This document shows, one piece after another, positions 1 to 11,122 of a stretch of 64,000 bases of DNA (position 1 is the stretch's first letter; each line of letters begins with the position of its first letter). Position numbers and translations under genes: made by a program. Source of the stretch: Chrysoporthe austroafricana (lineage: Eukaryota; Ascomycota; Sordariomycetes; Diaporthales; Cryphonectriaceae). Under the pieces are notes generated by a model. That model saw nothing but the letters and a program-made list of their open reading frames with translations. It was not told where the DNA came from and ran no database searches. The stretch is from NCBI GenBank assembly GCA_001051155.2, contig JYIP02000006.1, positions 1,116,001 through 1,180,000 of the forward strand, in the 5' to 3' direction.

Positions 1-156
1 ACTCGCGCCCCACCGAATCAGCCTCAGTGGCCCACCTATGTGTGGCTCTCGTCCTCAAGATCCCCCTAGCGCTCGCAGGGCAGCCCTTTCTCCCTCTCTC
101 GCACTCGCGATGCGGGAAGCAGTAGTCTAGCAGCAGCGCCAGCCGCAGCCAGCACC

Positions 157-1214
157 ATGACGGTCACGACCACCTTCACGTCCGGCACCGTGGTGGCGAC
201 CGAGACCATCTACCCGCTCACGACCACCTTCACACCCCCGGCCGCGTGCTCCGGCATCCAATGGGACGACACGAGCGAGCTATGGGTAGTCAATGAATTC
301 GTGCGTCCTCCTCCCTCCCTCCCTCCCTCCCTCCTCCCCGGGCCCGGCCCGGCGCGCAAAAACCCCGAGTCATGAAATGCTGATGGATCCCGCCGCCCGC
401 CGCGCCCCAGGACACCGCGACGTGCCTCCCCACCGGCTTCGCCATCTCCTCGGCGTCGTACTTCTCGCCGGGCCTCGACTGCCCCGCGGGGTACTACACG
501 GCGTGCAACGCCGCGGCGCAGGGCACGACGACGGTGACGTGCTGCCCCGTGGTCAGCGGGGTGTCGATGGCGTGCAAGGCGTCCATCACCAACTCGGGCT
601 TCACCAGCCAGTGGTGCACGTGGAGCGCCGGCGACGGCACCACCACGCTCACGGCCACGAGCAACGGCACCACCCTCCCCGTCGGGTTCACGAGCCGCGA
701 CGGGTTCAACGCCTGGGCCGTGAGGCTGCTCTACCAGGCGAGCGACGTGACCACCACTGCCAGTGCCACCACCACTAGCGCCACGAGCACGGGTAGCAGC
801 AGTGTGGGCGGCGCGACGTCGTTGTCGACCTCGACATCATCATCATCCTCCTCCACCTCGTCATCCACGGCCAGCGCGTCGGACAGCCTCTCGGCGGGGG
901 CGGCGGCCGGGATCGGCATCGGCGTGGCGGCGGTCGCGATCGCCGCGGCCGCGGGGGCGTTCCTGTGCTGGCGGCGGCGGCGCGGCGCAGGCGGGGCGCG
1001 GCAGCCGCCGGAGCTGATGCCGCCAGAGCTGCCGCCGGACGACAAGCCCGGGCTGCGGCCCCCGGCGGCCGAGATGGACACGCCGCGGCCCGAGATGTAC
1101 GCGCCGCCGGGCGAGATGTACGCGCAGCCGCCCGAGGTCGAGGGGTCGCCGGCGCCGCAGCCGGCGCACGAGATGGGGCACGCGGACAGCCCCGTGCGGT
1201 ACGAGCTGCCATAA
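157..1214 (+). CDS. Single-pass membrane protein with Cys-containing N-terminal region and Ser/Thr-rich stalk
   Basis: Two exons, 157-300 and 411-1214, joined in phase 0; the 110-bp intron starts GTGCGT, has a CTGAT-type branch point near 380 and ends CCCCAG. The product is 315 aa. The N-terminal half holds scattered cysteines (for example TATCLPTG, DCPAGYYTAC, TVTCCPV), then a Ser/Thr-rich stalk (about residues 155-205), one hydrophobic helix near residues 212-237 (AAGIGIGVAAVAIAAAAGAF), an Arg-rich stop-transfer (WRRRR) and a Pro/Glu/Met-rich tail with repeats such as PEMYAPPGEMYA. No clear N-terminal signal peptide is seen with this start. The layout resembles fungal Mid2/Wsc-like surface sensors and other mucin-like membrane proteins, but no named family domain is recognised. 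The gene at 59051-60553 has the same architecture. The function is unknown; a wall-sensor role is inference from layout only. Confidence 0.8.
301..410 (+). other. Spliceosomal intron of the stalk-type membrane protein gene
   Basis: The intron opens GTGCGTCC and closes GCCCCAG, contains CT-rich repeats after the donor and a TGCTGATGG branch-like site. Removing it joins the N-terminal ORF to the cysteine-containing ORF without changing frame. Confidence 0.8.
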
Positions 1215-1788
1215 CGAGCGGCCACCGGGGGAAGGGGAGGGGAGAGAGTATACGAATAGGTAATGTGTAAAATTAACGAGGGGATATGCATGTACGTAGA
1301 TGCGGGCACGGTTTATGGGGTTTGTGGAAAAGTGCTTCGCTGCGACGACCCGGAACGGGATGATTATAAATTTGTCGAGATATATGTAACTATAGGAATC
1401 TGATTCTTTCTGGACTCTCCTCTGGAGGATAGCTTTGGGGTCAACAGAACTGGTATATAGCTAATAGGCTTCCAAGGGACAGCGTTCTCTGGTAAATACA
1501 TCATGATCGCTGGATCTCGGCGCCAGTATGGGCGCTACGTCTACAGCCAGGCTGATTCGTTAACGAACACAAATTTGTCAGTGGTTCGGGGCGAGGTGAA
1601 ATTCGTAAGTTTGTGTTCGTTTCAAGCCACACCTACTTTCCATCTAGGAACACCGGTCAGCACGCCACGGAGCGTCGAGCCACAACATATAATAGACTAT
1701 AATAATCTTGGCAGATTCTCCCATAAAACTTAATTTCTCATGCGAGGCTTAATGCATCTAGCTTTAGAAATTCTTCACAGATGTCCGC
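1215..1788. other. Intergenic region between convergent genes
   Basis: This is the shared 3' region of the membrane-protein gene (+) and the MFS gene (-). I see no gene here; short open stretches such as 1503-1733 have no coding character. Confidence 0.6.
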
Positions 1789-3826
1789 CTAGGCCGCCTC
1801 CTCCTCCTTCTTGTGGTTGTCCGCCTCAGCATCGGCCTTTGTCTCCGGCTTCCTAATGAACCTCTTCCACTCCATCGCAGCCGTTCCTAGCACAGCAAGA
1901 CACGACAGGATCAGCCCTACCTGGCAGACGCTCCGCAGCGCCTCATTGTAAGCCTCAAGGACGGCCGGCCGCAGGCCCGCAGGCAGTGTGCTGACGAAAG
2001 ACGTGGCGCCGCCGGAGATGATGACGCCGCTGCTAAAGCCGGGGATGGCCAGCGCGGAGAGCCGCCGGATGAGCTGGCCGTCGAGCACGTTCTGCCCGAC
2101 GGAGACGAAGACGGCCGCGCCGAGCAGCTGGCCGAAGAACATCAGCGCCAGCCCCATCGGCGCGTCCCGCCTGGACAGCACGGTCTGCGCGGCGAGGTTG
2201 GGCGTCTGGAAGCACGCGCCCATCCCGAGGCCGTAGAGGACCTGGTAGCCGGCCCACCGCGCCGTGGGCGTGTCGACCTGCAGCGTCGTGAGGAGGCCAG
2301 CGCCGACGGACATCGCGCAGGCGCCTGCGATGCCTATGGGCGTGTAGTACCCAACTTTCCGGATGACGAAACCCATGGAGATGTTTGCGAAGATGTTGGA
2401 GACCATCAGGGGGAGGAGGTGGATGCCGGACTCCACGGCAGTCACGCCTTTGATGGACTGGAACCAGAATGGGAGGAAGTATACTAAGACCCAGGTCAGC
2501 GAAAACGGCAGCCCTCCGGGGCTTGGTACGCGAACCGCTTACTAAATATATACATTGAGGAACCGACGCAGGTCATGGTCCAGAACCCGGCGGCAACGCT
2601 GCGGTTTTTGAGGATGCGTGGGGGGATCGTAGCCGTCTTGGGGAGCAGAGCTTGAATAGCAGCGAAGACTATCAGCAGCACGCCCCCAAGTGTGAATAAT
2701 ATTATGATACGCCAGTTGCTCCACTGAGTGGCTCTTGTCAGTGCGCCGGAAAGTCACCAGCCAGAAGGGATGCGGAAAGAGAAGCCATTTAGAGATCGAG
2801 CGGGTATCAACTCACAGCATAAGTCTGGCCACCCCACTGGAGCGCCAACAGGAGACAGATGACACCTGGCATGAGAGCTATGCTGCCGGGGATATCAAGT
2901 TGCGAGAGCTTCTGTTTCAACGACAACGTGCTATCCCGGGGCGGGGTTTTGAGGGTTAAGAGGATGACGAGCATTGCCAGACCACCGAACGGGAGGTTGA
3001 TATAGAAGCACCACCTCCACGTGAGCGAGTGGTTGGAAGTGAAGCTGCCGCCGACGAGAGGGCCGAATATCATAGCCGCGCCCGCCACAGCGCCCATCAT
3101 GCCCATGGATACGGGACGCTTCTCCAGCGGAACAGAATGGACGATGATGACAATCTTGAAGCGGTGGTCAGCGTCTCTGGATATGACAGGATGGTATGGT
3201 GCCGTTGAGAACCTGGGAATTTGTAGCAAACTTACAGTCCCTGCGAAAATGCCAGCAGCGCCAACCCCAGAGATCGCCCTGCCGACGATGAAAGCCGCTG
3301 AGCTCGGGGCAGCCCCACAGACGGCCGAGGAAACCTCGAACAGGATAACGCTTGAGAGTAAGACAAACTTGACGTTGAAGAATGCGTAGAGCTTCCCAAA
3401 CAACAATTGGAAGGCACAGCAAGTCAACAGATACGCGCTTCCGTACCAGCCGACGTCAGAAAGGGAGTTGAATTCATCGGTAATTTGAGGTATGGCCTGG
3501 CAAAAAGCCAAGTTAGCATGGTTTATAGCTGCAAAGTGACAATGTTCCAGAACTCAGAGGCATTGGATCATGCGGCCTGATAGTCTTACCGTGGAAATGA
3601 TGGTTCTGTCTATAGCCACCAGCAACATGCTCAAGAATACGGATGACAACAGGACCAACATTCTTGCTGTGGAATGCGCCTCAGTGGCTTTGGCATCGGA
3701 GTTGTCCTGCCCATGCTCGTTGATATGTTCTCGGGGAGTCTCGTTCGCATCTGTTTTGCGCAGGTCTGCTGAGTCGCCAGTGGCAGCGGCCGCGTCGCCA
3801 CTTCTAGGGGTTGTCGGGCGTGACAT
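1789..3826 (-). CDS. Major facilitator superfamily exporter, DHA2 (14-TMS drug:H+ antiporter) type
   Basis: Five exons on the minus strand: 3590-3826, 3236-3496, 2816-3154, 2543-2723 and 1789-2483. Introns are 59-93 bp and all join in frame; the second uses an AAG acceptor. The product is about 570 aa. A hydrophilic N-terminus precedes the first helix (about residue 55), which is followed by [11 protein letters not shown]2 hallmarks are seen in order: [24 protein letters not shown], the antiporter motif C-like [23 protein letters not shown], and a loop followed by the second half of the helices. Such proteins sit in the plasma or vacuolar membrane and export toxins, antifungals or secondary metabolites in exchange for protons; the substrate cannot be read from sequence. 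The protein ends in an acidic/Lys-rich cytosolic tail. The gene is divergent from the Zn2Cys6 regulator at 4301-6502, which suggests local control. No biosynthetic enzymes lie beside the pair. Confidence 0.9.
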
Positions 3827-4300
3827 GATAGTCTAAGATATGAGCATATATCAATCCCTTACACGTGGATCTGCAGCAAACATCGACGGTATGCTACTAG
3901 TAGGGCGGATCGTGTTTCGAGGTTGACAAGCTAGGTGAGTATCGAGGATAGTATACCAAAGTTCCCGGAAAAGTATAAGAAAAAACAAGGACATCGCAAG
4001 ATATTTATTTTAACTCAAAGAAAGAGAAGAGAGCAAGACATTTCTACTGCGGTCTGCGTCCACTGGGTAATTTCCTGTTCGCCTCCAACCATGCCTACGC
4101 CTGTGCGGTCCGTATCCTCCGGCTCGGGGTTTACGGAAGATATGGATCTGCAAGGGCGCACAAGTCCCGTCCCATAAGCCCCGAGCTTCACCATCTCCGT
4201 ATTTCATCCACCTTCTTCTACCTTTCGTTGTCTCTCTCAGGTCCGATTATCTGACCTCTCGCTACTTTATTGCCCTCTCTAATGTTTTGCGGCCCAGATA
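3827..4300. promoter_or_regulatory. Shared divergent promoter of the MFS exporter and Zn2Cys6 regulator
   Basis: This 474-bp interval separates the two start codons and must hold both promoters. It contains CGG and CCG triplets of the type read by Zn2Cys6 dimers, including CGG at 4106-4108 and CCG at 4119-4121 separated by 10 bases, with further CGG/CCG triplets at 4119-4127. A CGG-N10-CCG spacing is the Put3-type arrangement. That the neighbouring factor binds here is inference. Confidence 0.5.
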
Positions 4301-6502
4301 ATGTCCGAGGCCCGCGAAAGATATGCTGTAAGTTCTTGTGCGCAACCCGCCCACACTAAGCCGTTCGTCCCGGAGACTGATGCAAGATTCCCAGTGCGAC
4401 AGATGCCACTCCCGCAAGGTCTGGAACCATCCTGGCTCTCATCTTAAATTCCTCGATATCTTCAACTAACGTGTTGGTGCAGGTTGCATGTACACGTGAG
4501 CGCGCGGGGTGTCAGCGATGCAAAGTCGAAGGCGTCGTGTGCTCCTATTCCCGCGCAGGAATAATCCGCCGTAACCGGAAGCGCAAGGGCGACACTGAGC
4601 GTCCTCGTATACTTGATGACAGCGCGCAGGCCGGCGCGCAACGCCGCGAGCCACGACGCCAGGCCCCGTTCAGGCCCGGCACGTATGCGAACAGCACAGG
4701 ACACGAGCGCCTGCAGAAACTCATCGGCAGAGAGCACCCGTCGCTCAGGGAATTGTCCTCGCTGCTGGAGGAGTACTCGACAGCCTGGTATGGCGGCTCC
4801 GCGCTCGAGAACCTTTTCCAGGGCGCAGAGTCCGACTTTTTCCTATTCGATGAGGAGCAGACTCGCTCCTGGGTCGACAGTGGGTCATCCTAGCTGTGGT
4901 TACAAGGCCAGCACGGCTGACAGTGAAGTCCATAGCGCTGGTGTCGACTCTTGAAAGGGAGAACATGTTGCTGGATACAGCGCCACGGGATGTAATCGAA
5001 AACCTTGCAGCATCACGACCTCATCAAGTGCAGGACCGGGCTTGGCTCGTCATGTTCTACAGCATCGCGCTGAAAGTCGTGGCATCCGCCCACCCACCAG
5101 ACGAAACCACAAGGTCCAAGCTCAGAAGCAATCTCTGGCTAGCATTCAACGATGTGAGGCTTCTAATTGAGCCAAACCCCGCCAGCGTCCAGGCTCTCGT
5201 CATCATGACCTGCTACGCGGAGGACGTCACGACGCCTTCCCTCTCCTGGGCGCTGATCAACAAGGCCTGCACGATGCTTCTCGCGCTGGGGATCCACTGG
5301 CGTGTCGACGCTCAAACCCGGCAGCGGCGGACGTTGATGTTCTGGCGCCTCAACGTCCTGGACAAGGCGTTAGCACTGGTTCTGTTCAGACCTCCCACGT
5401 TTTCCCACGAGACAGTCAAGGGTGTCCCGTTGCCGTCTCTGGACCAGCTCTTGCCTGCCCAAGCTCCCGATGCCTCCAGGGGCGGCCCCAGGCTGTTCAC
5501 AGCGCACTATATGAACCAGATGCACCTCCTGTCGTACATCATGGCGGATGTCGGGCAGTGTCTCTACAACCAAGAGCCTGAGAGGGCCCAGACCACCAAG
5601 GAGAACCTGGACTCGTGGCACCAACAGTCCATACAGGTAATGATACCCGTTGGTACAGTCTATGTGTTATTTCAGATGCCTAATACCACCGTTCTTAGGT
5701 TCTCGAGGCTGCTGCGCTTGTAGAGAAGCCCCTACTTGGCGAAGGTGACGCAGAGTCCATGGATCTCGGCCTCCGGACACTGCATTTCCACTACCACTCC
5801 CTCTCGACCCTGCTCATGATGTTCAACAGACAGCGCGGGACGCAGCTCGCGCACGCCCCGCGGCGGACGCTCGAGCTGCTGCCCGGCCTCGGCGCCGCGC
5901 TACCCGCCCAGCGCCAGAAACCCTACGGCTGCCTCCTCTGGGTGTACCTCCACAGCCCGATGCCCGCGTTCAGCGCCCTCTGGACCGAGGCCGCCGCGAA
6001 GGGCAGGGCCGACCCCGGGCTGGGCGAGGCGTCCCTGAGGGCCCTGGCGGGCGTGCCGGCCTTCTTCGGCGGGCTGCGCGGCCAGAACCCGCTCGTGGCG
6101 AGGCTGGAGGGCATGACGGGGCGGATCGTGAGCCTCGTGCGGGGCATACTCTACGACCAAGGCAAGTCCTCGTCTCCTGTGGTAGCGTGCCCGTGGAGCT
6201 GGGCTGCCGTTGGGCGGGTCCCTCTGACGAATAGAGCAGAGCAGCCAGACCGTCCAGGCCAGCCAGCCCAAGAGACCTCTGCAGCGCCGCGGGTCGGCGG
6301 CAGCGACTCAAACCCGGAGCTGGCGACGGCGACGACCATCGCCAGTTCGGCAGCGTCGCCGACAATAGTGGCAGGTTCCTCGACCTGCGACGGCCCGGAT
6401 GCCGAAGGGGACGACCTGTTTACGTCCTGGGGAGACGACCTGTTCGACAGCACGTTCGACTGGCTCACATGGGGTATGCAGGAGCCCTCGCTGGAGGCAT
6501 AG
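4301..6502 (+). CDS. Zn(II)2Cys6 binuclear cluster transcription factor with fungal-specific regulatory domain
   Basis: Exons: 4301-4327, 4395-4418, 4483-4879, 4924-5636 and 5699-6502. The binuclear cluster is assembled across the second intron: CDRCHSRK joined to VACTRERAGCQRCK gives C-X2-C-X6-C-X6-C-X2-C-X6-C, the canonical Zn2Cys6 spacing, at residues 10-37. A basic stretch (RRNRKRK) follows. The middle region (from about residue 175) has the helical fungal-specific middle-homology domain pattern, and the C-terminus is acidic and aromatic (DDLFDSTFDWLTWG), like an activation domain. The third intron (4880-4923) is only 44 bp and is the least certain join. An in-frame GC-AG intron at 6162-6239 is also likely, reducing the product from 654 to about 628 aa. 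Divergent placement from the exporter at 1789-3826 suggests it regulates that gene. Target genes and inducer are unknown. Confidence 0.85.
6162..6239 (+). other. Probable GC-AG intron in the Zn2Cys6 regulator
   Basis: The donor is AAG|GCAAGT, the usual context of GC introns. A CTCTGACGA branch-like site lies just ahead of the acceptor TAGAGCAG. The length is 78 bp, a multiple of three, so the ORF stays open either way; excision removes 26 residues. The sequence does not decide whether it is spliced. Confidence 0.5.
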
Positions 6503-7361
6503 CGGGAGGCTGGGGTGGGATTCTCTCCTCGGAATTACGGCTGGGTATGGAGATTATCAATACAATTCTCATACGATAATGTCCTTTTCGATTGTCTAGC
6601 CGGGCAGGATCCACCAGGCGGACCATCTGAAGCCTGCGGCACTGTCTGACATCCCACATCGAGAGCAGATCTGGCACGTGGGTATGGTAATTATGGTTCA
6701 GATGCAAGCAGGAGGGTGCCACCGGTGGGCGTGGTGGTCGTTACGTAAGCTGGGGTAGCTCCGATCGCTCCCCACACGTGCAGGCTGGCGCTGACAGCCA
6801 GATCCCAGCCTCAACATGGAGCAAGTACTGTGTGTGGTACGCAGCGCAACGCAGTCTGTACGGGAGCCTCCACGTACCTGCACATCGGCACAGGGTCCTC
6901 GACCCTCGACAGGAGCCAGAGGAGGGGCTTGCCGGTGGGCATCTGATCGGTATGCGAATCCTTCTCTGGACCCGGGATCACTGGCCACGGGGTCACGATT
7001 TCCTCATCTCTCACCTCGGGGGGGCCAGCACCAGCAGCGCAGCCGTGTGTTGTCCTCCAACCAAAAGGGCGGCATTCGACACGGGGGTCCGTGCCCGTGC
7101 GAGGGCGCGTCTGGCGTCTTGGGCGTCTGGGGAAGCCGACCCGCTGGCGCTGCCACTGGTGCTGCCCACTGGCGCTGGGTACGTACCATAGTGCACACGC
7201 CTGGTGCCCGTCCCAGCCTAGCGCACCGTGGGCCTCTCGCGGGAGACAGGGCTATGACAGCATCCGCGCGCAGGGGTCCTGTTCTGGCCTGCGTGGTCTG
7301 GGCCCAGCGCCCTGACCGAACCTGCCTGCTGCCATGCCTGGCGTTCGCTGGCCATGAATGA

Positions 7362-7408
<47 letters not shown>

Positions 7409-7867
7409 CATCTTTCTTCCTCTCGTCACCGCGCTCACCACCACTTCTGTGCCCGTGCCAGTAGCTCACCGAGGCGCCTGGTCGCGTATCGCTTGTATGG
7501 TTACCTGTCATATCTAGATCTATTGTCTGTACTCGCTGTCCCTCACCGGTCCTCGTCTGCGAGCGCTTGCATCTTGGTCGGGGACAACTTACGACACATC
7601 CATACCTTATCGTCCAGCACACGGGCTGCTGCTGCAGGCTGCTCCGTGGTGAGATCTTGCCTGTCTGGTCGAGATCCCATCCTGACTCTTGTAAGTCTGC
7701 CTTTCTGCCCAAGACCGACTAGGAACCATACACACGGGCCGTGCATGTGATCTCCTGCCTGCCAGCTCGAAGGTCAACGCAGCCGACGCGACGCCGTCTG
7801 GTATCTGTGCCCTCCACCTGATATTACGGTGCCCCGGCGTCAAGTCCACTCCCTGGAACCTACAGAG
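6503..7867. other. Intergenic region and 5' leader of GPC1
   Basis: No gene is recognised. The open frames here overlap each other on both strands and look like GC-rich chance ORFs. A long TC microsatellite lies at 7366-7403. The right end must contain the GPC1 promoter and leader. Confidence 0.6.
7366..7403. repeat. (TC)n microsatellite, about 19 units
   Basis: An uninterrupted TC dinucleotide run about 460 bp upstream of the GPC1 start codon. CT-rich tracts are common in fungal promoters and leaders. Confidence 0.95.
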
Positions 7868-9613
7868 ATGGCTGACAAGCTCGTCCTTAGCTCGAACAAG
7901 GCACCGCCTCGAGAATCTCCCCCGAACGGCCGCACGCCCACACCGCACCGGCGGTCCTCTAGCGAGATGGCCGAGCCAGATCCCGTCACAATACCGGGCG
8001 ACAAGTCGGACGTGCCCTCTTCTGCAGACAGCGATGCCGTGGACGCTCCCGACCTCGACGGCACGCCGCCGCTGACCTCGTCGCCCCCCGAACGCGCCGT
8101 CCCCGACACGCCCAACCTGGGCCCCACGACGCCCAGCTCCGGTAGCCCCAAGCTGTCGCGGAACAACTCGTTCTCGGGGAGCAGCTCCTACCAGGAGGAC
8201 TGGGAGGCCTTCCCGCCCCTCGACCGGCTGAGCGTGCTCGACATCCTCGACAACTTCGCCCTCCCGCACCAGCTCGAGAAGCTGCAGCGGGGCCTGTCCG
8301 CCCAGACGCAGAAGGTGCGCAAGGGCCGCGATGTCTTCAGGAACCGGAGCCAGATGGCGCGCGAGCGCATGGTCGACGAGTGGAGGCGGCGCGTGCCCTC
8401 GGCCGAGGAGCAGCTGGACCGGTACCGCAAGCGCATGCGCACGAGCGTCGACAAGCTCGGCAAGCAGTGGAACGACACCAAGGTCATCACGCTGCGCGAG
8501 AAGATCTCGTTCATCTGCGGCGTCCTGAACATCTTCCTCACCGGCTACCTGATCGGCGCCTACCCCGAGTACATGCACCTCTGGTACTCCGCCCAGATCC
8601 TCTACTTCATGCCCATCCGCTTCTACACCTACCACAAGAGGGGCTACCACTACTTCCTGGCCGACCTGTGCTACTTCGTCAACTTCGTGCTCATGGCGAG
8701 CCTGTGGCTCTTCCCCGGCTCGAAGCGCCTGTTCATCTCGGCCTTCTGCCTCGCCTTCGGCAACAACGCCGTGGCCATCATCATGTGGCGGAACTCGCTC
8801 GTCTTCCACAGCTTCGACAAGGTCACCTCGCTCTTCATCCACATCATGCCCTGCGCCACCCTGCACTGCGTCGTCCACCTCCTCGACAACGAGCTCCAGC
8901 GCGTGCGCTTCCCCGCCATCTACGTCATCAAGCACTCGCCGCCGGGCTCGCCCACCGCCTACGCCAACATCGTCTCCATGCTCGCCTGGAGCACCGTCCC
9001 CTACGCCGTCTGGCAGCTCTCGTACTACTTCCTCATCACCGTCCGCCGCCGCGAGAAGATCGCCGCGGGGCGGCCGACCTCCTTCACCTGGCTGCGCAAG
9101 TCCTACTCCAAGGCCTGGATCGGCAAGTTCGTGCTCTCGCTGCCCGACACCCTGCAGGAGCCCGCCTTCATGCTGATCCAGTACAACTACGCCGTCCTGA
9201 CCATGCTGCCCTGCCCGCTGTGGTTCTACAGCCGCTGGGCCTCCGCCGCCTTCCTGATGGTCGTCTTCGTCTGGTCCGTCTACAACGGCGCCACTTACTA
9301 CATCGACGTGTTCGGCAAGCGCTTCCAGAAGGAGCTGGAGGCCATGAAGGCCGAGGTCGCCAAGTGGCACGTCGGCCCCGACGGCGTCGTCAGCCCGCTG
9401 ATGACGCCGCTGGCGGAGGGGCCCGCGCTGGCGTCGGCGGGAGGCGCCAAGCAGGCGGGCGAGGCGGCGTTCGGCGAGGCGCTGGGCAATGTCGACAGCA
9501 TCCCGCTGCTCAGCGACGAGCGCGCGGCCCAGGCGGCCCGGTCTAGCGGTGTGGACACCGACGGGGGCGCGAGGGATGTGGCGCGGGAGAGGAAGGTCGG
9601 CGAGGTGTCGTGA
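7868..9613 (+). CDS. GPC1: Glycerophosphocholine acyltransferase (Gpc1 family, DUF2838)
   Basis: This is a single uninterrupted exon of 581 codons. The frame is open from 7829, but the first ATG is at 7868 (MADKLVLSS), which is chosen. Gpc1 transfers an acyl group from acyl-CoA to glycerophosphocholine, giving lysophosphatidylcholine for phosphatidylcholine remodelling. The N-terminal 110 residues are Ser/Pro-rich and probably disordered. A charged, helix-rich part follows (QTQKVRKGRDVFRNRSQMAR), then about eight hydrophobic segments. The conserved family core is clear: EKISFICGVLNIF, YFMPIRFYTYHKRGYHYFL, WLFPGSKRLF, FGNNAVAIIMWRNSLVFHS and HIMPCATLHCV. A second membrane block carries QEPAFMLIQYNY and WSVYNGATYYIDVF. 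The C-terminal 90 residues are Ala/Gly-rich. The length is somewhat above yeast Gpc1 because of the disordered ends. Confidence 0.93.
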   Translation: MADKLVLSSNKAPPRESPPNGRTPTPHRRSSSEMAEPDPVTIPGDKSDVPSSADSDAVDAPDLDGTPPLTSSPPERAVPDTPNLGPTTPSSGSPKLSRNNSFSGSSSYQEDWEAFPPLDRLSVLDILDNFALPHQLEKLQRGLSAQTQKVRKGRDVFRNRSQMARERMVDEWRRRVPSAEEQLDRYRKRMRTSVDKLGKQWNDTKVITLREKISFICGVLNIFLTGYLIGAYPEYMHLWYSAQILYFMPIRFYTYHKRGYHYFLADLCYFVNFVLMASLWLFPGSKRLFISAFCLAFGNNAVAIIMWRNSLVFHSFDKVTSLFIHIMPCATLHCVVHLLDNELQRVRFPAIYVIKHSPPGSPTAYANIVSMLAWSTVPYAVWQLSYYFLITVRRREKIAAGRPTSFTWLRKSYSKAWIGKFVLSLPDTLQEPAFMLIQYNYAVLTMLPCPLWFYSRWASAAFLMVVFVWSVYNGATYYIDVFGKRFQKELEAMKAEVAKWHVGPDGVVSPLMTPLAEGPALASAGGAKQAGEAAFGEALGNVDSIPLLSDERAAQAARSSGVDTDGGARDVARERKVGEVS

Positions 9614-11122
9614 TGATGGGTCTGCATTGAGCTTCTGTTTGCCCCGGACCGCAGCGGGGGGCGAGGTGCTTCTCTCATGTCTGTATGATTTGACGGGTTT
9701 TGACGGGTTTTGACGGCACCGGAGTACGGATGGCTTGGCGGGCGGCCTCTGTTGACTTGTTTGGCGTTCGCGAGTCCATCTTGTTGCTGCATCTGGGGAT
9801 CTTTCCTGTCCTTTCCTTTGGTGGGACGGGGTAGGCATATCTACAGGGTTGAGAAGGGATTTCGCAAAGGGTAGTCTTTGGGTACTTTTACAGATTGTTA
9901 ACAGGCTGGTTTAAGAGACACTTTTAATCTACGGCTGAGGGATCGGTGACGCTGCTACTGATAGACGGGAGGGGGGTCGTGTTTGAACACACGCTGCTGA
10001 ACACTCTGCAGGAGGGAGATGAACAAGCGAAATAGACGCAGCTGCACCCTGGGATCAGCGCTCGACTAGACCGCTGGCGGGAGCAACTCGAACTCGTGGC
10101 CGTGCCTCACTAATCTACGCTGGTCAATAGCATCTGGGATACCAGACACCATTCTACCTGCTGTACCTGTGCCCCAGGCCGTCTCTCTCGCTCTCGCTTG
10201 CGTGTTATCTGTGCCTTGCGTGTCTAGCCCACATTTCTCTCGCTCTGCGTTGAGGTTCTCATCCTACTGTTTTTTTTTTTTTTTTTTTTTTTTTCAAAAG
10301 GGGGGGGGGGGGGGTTTTTTTTTGGTTTTTCCCCCTTGGGGGGGGTTGGGGGGGGAAAAATCAATATTGGTACTTTTCGGGACGGTATGTTTTTTTTTTT
10401 TTTTTTTTTTTTTTAATAAGGGNTTTTTTTTCCAAAGAGGGGGGGGGGTGGGTTGTCTGCTGGTTCCTCCCTCTTGGAGGTGTTTGGATGGGCAATAATC
10501 AATATTGGTACTTTACGAGACGATATGATTTTTTTTTTTTTTTTTTTTAATAAAAAGGATTGCTCAATATTTTTTTCTCCTTTTCTTTCTTTGAGGCCAT
10601 ACTATGTATGCACTGGACTGACGCACTGGACTGACGCACTATATCTAGGCAGCCTCGACCTGCGGGATTCTCCCGGCTTCTCGAGACAAGTCGTTGAGAC
10701 AAACGGATGACTCCTTGTGAAAGGACCAAGCTCTAGATGAAGAAGTCCCTAAAGAAGATACCACCGAAGAACGTTTTGGGCCGAACTGGCATTGAAACTT
10801 TGATTTGACTGCATCTATTGAAGTTGTTGGGAGACTAGCTTTCACAAGGTTACCCATACATACATAGTAGTAGGACTGCAGCTAGATGATACTATGTATG
10901 AGCAGATCCCTGCAACCCTGTCCACATGCTACTGCACACCCCCCCGCAACTGGCTACCCTCACACCCTGCGCCTTCGCGGTCCCCTCGAAAATACCCTGG
11001 GCTGTTTGGGTCGCGTTCCCACGACCACACTGCGAGACCAGCTCCCATCTGGCAACCCCGAGTCTCGGCACTCGCCCACCCGACCTCGATCCACGCGTCG
11101 CGACGGCTTCCAGATATCCAAG
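9614..11122. other. Intergenic region between GPC1 and SMC1 with homopolymer-rich tandem repeat
   Basis: No gene is recognised. It contains three copies of TGACGGGTTT-like sequence at 9691-9716, the anomalous poly-T/poly-G tandem repeat at 10268-10555, and a doubled GCACTGGACTGAC at about 10612-10637. The part after about 10870 is probably SMC1 promoter and leader. Confidence 0.6.
10268..10555. repeat. Homopolymer-rich tandem repeat, period about 138 bp, with one ambiguous base
   Basis: Two copies share the anchor ATCAATATTGGTACTTT (10360 and 10498) followed by GAGACGATATG or a variant of it and a long T run. The left copy reads as long single-base runs where the right copy has mixed sequence (TTGTCTGCTGGTTCC and on, 10453-10493). 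The only N of the window is at 10423, between the copies. This may be a sequencing or consensus artefact (see findings). Confidence 0.8.

Noticed and set aside
7607..9838. Open minus-strand frame of 743 codons opposite GPC1
   Set aside because: It is the antisense shadow of the GC-rich GPC1 gene: Gln/Arg/Val/Gly-rich composition, no domain, and the plus strand encodes a clear known protein.
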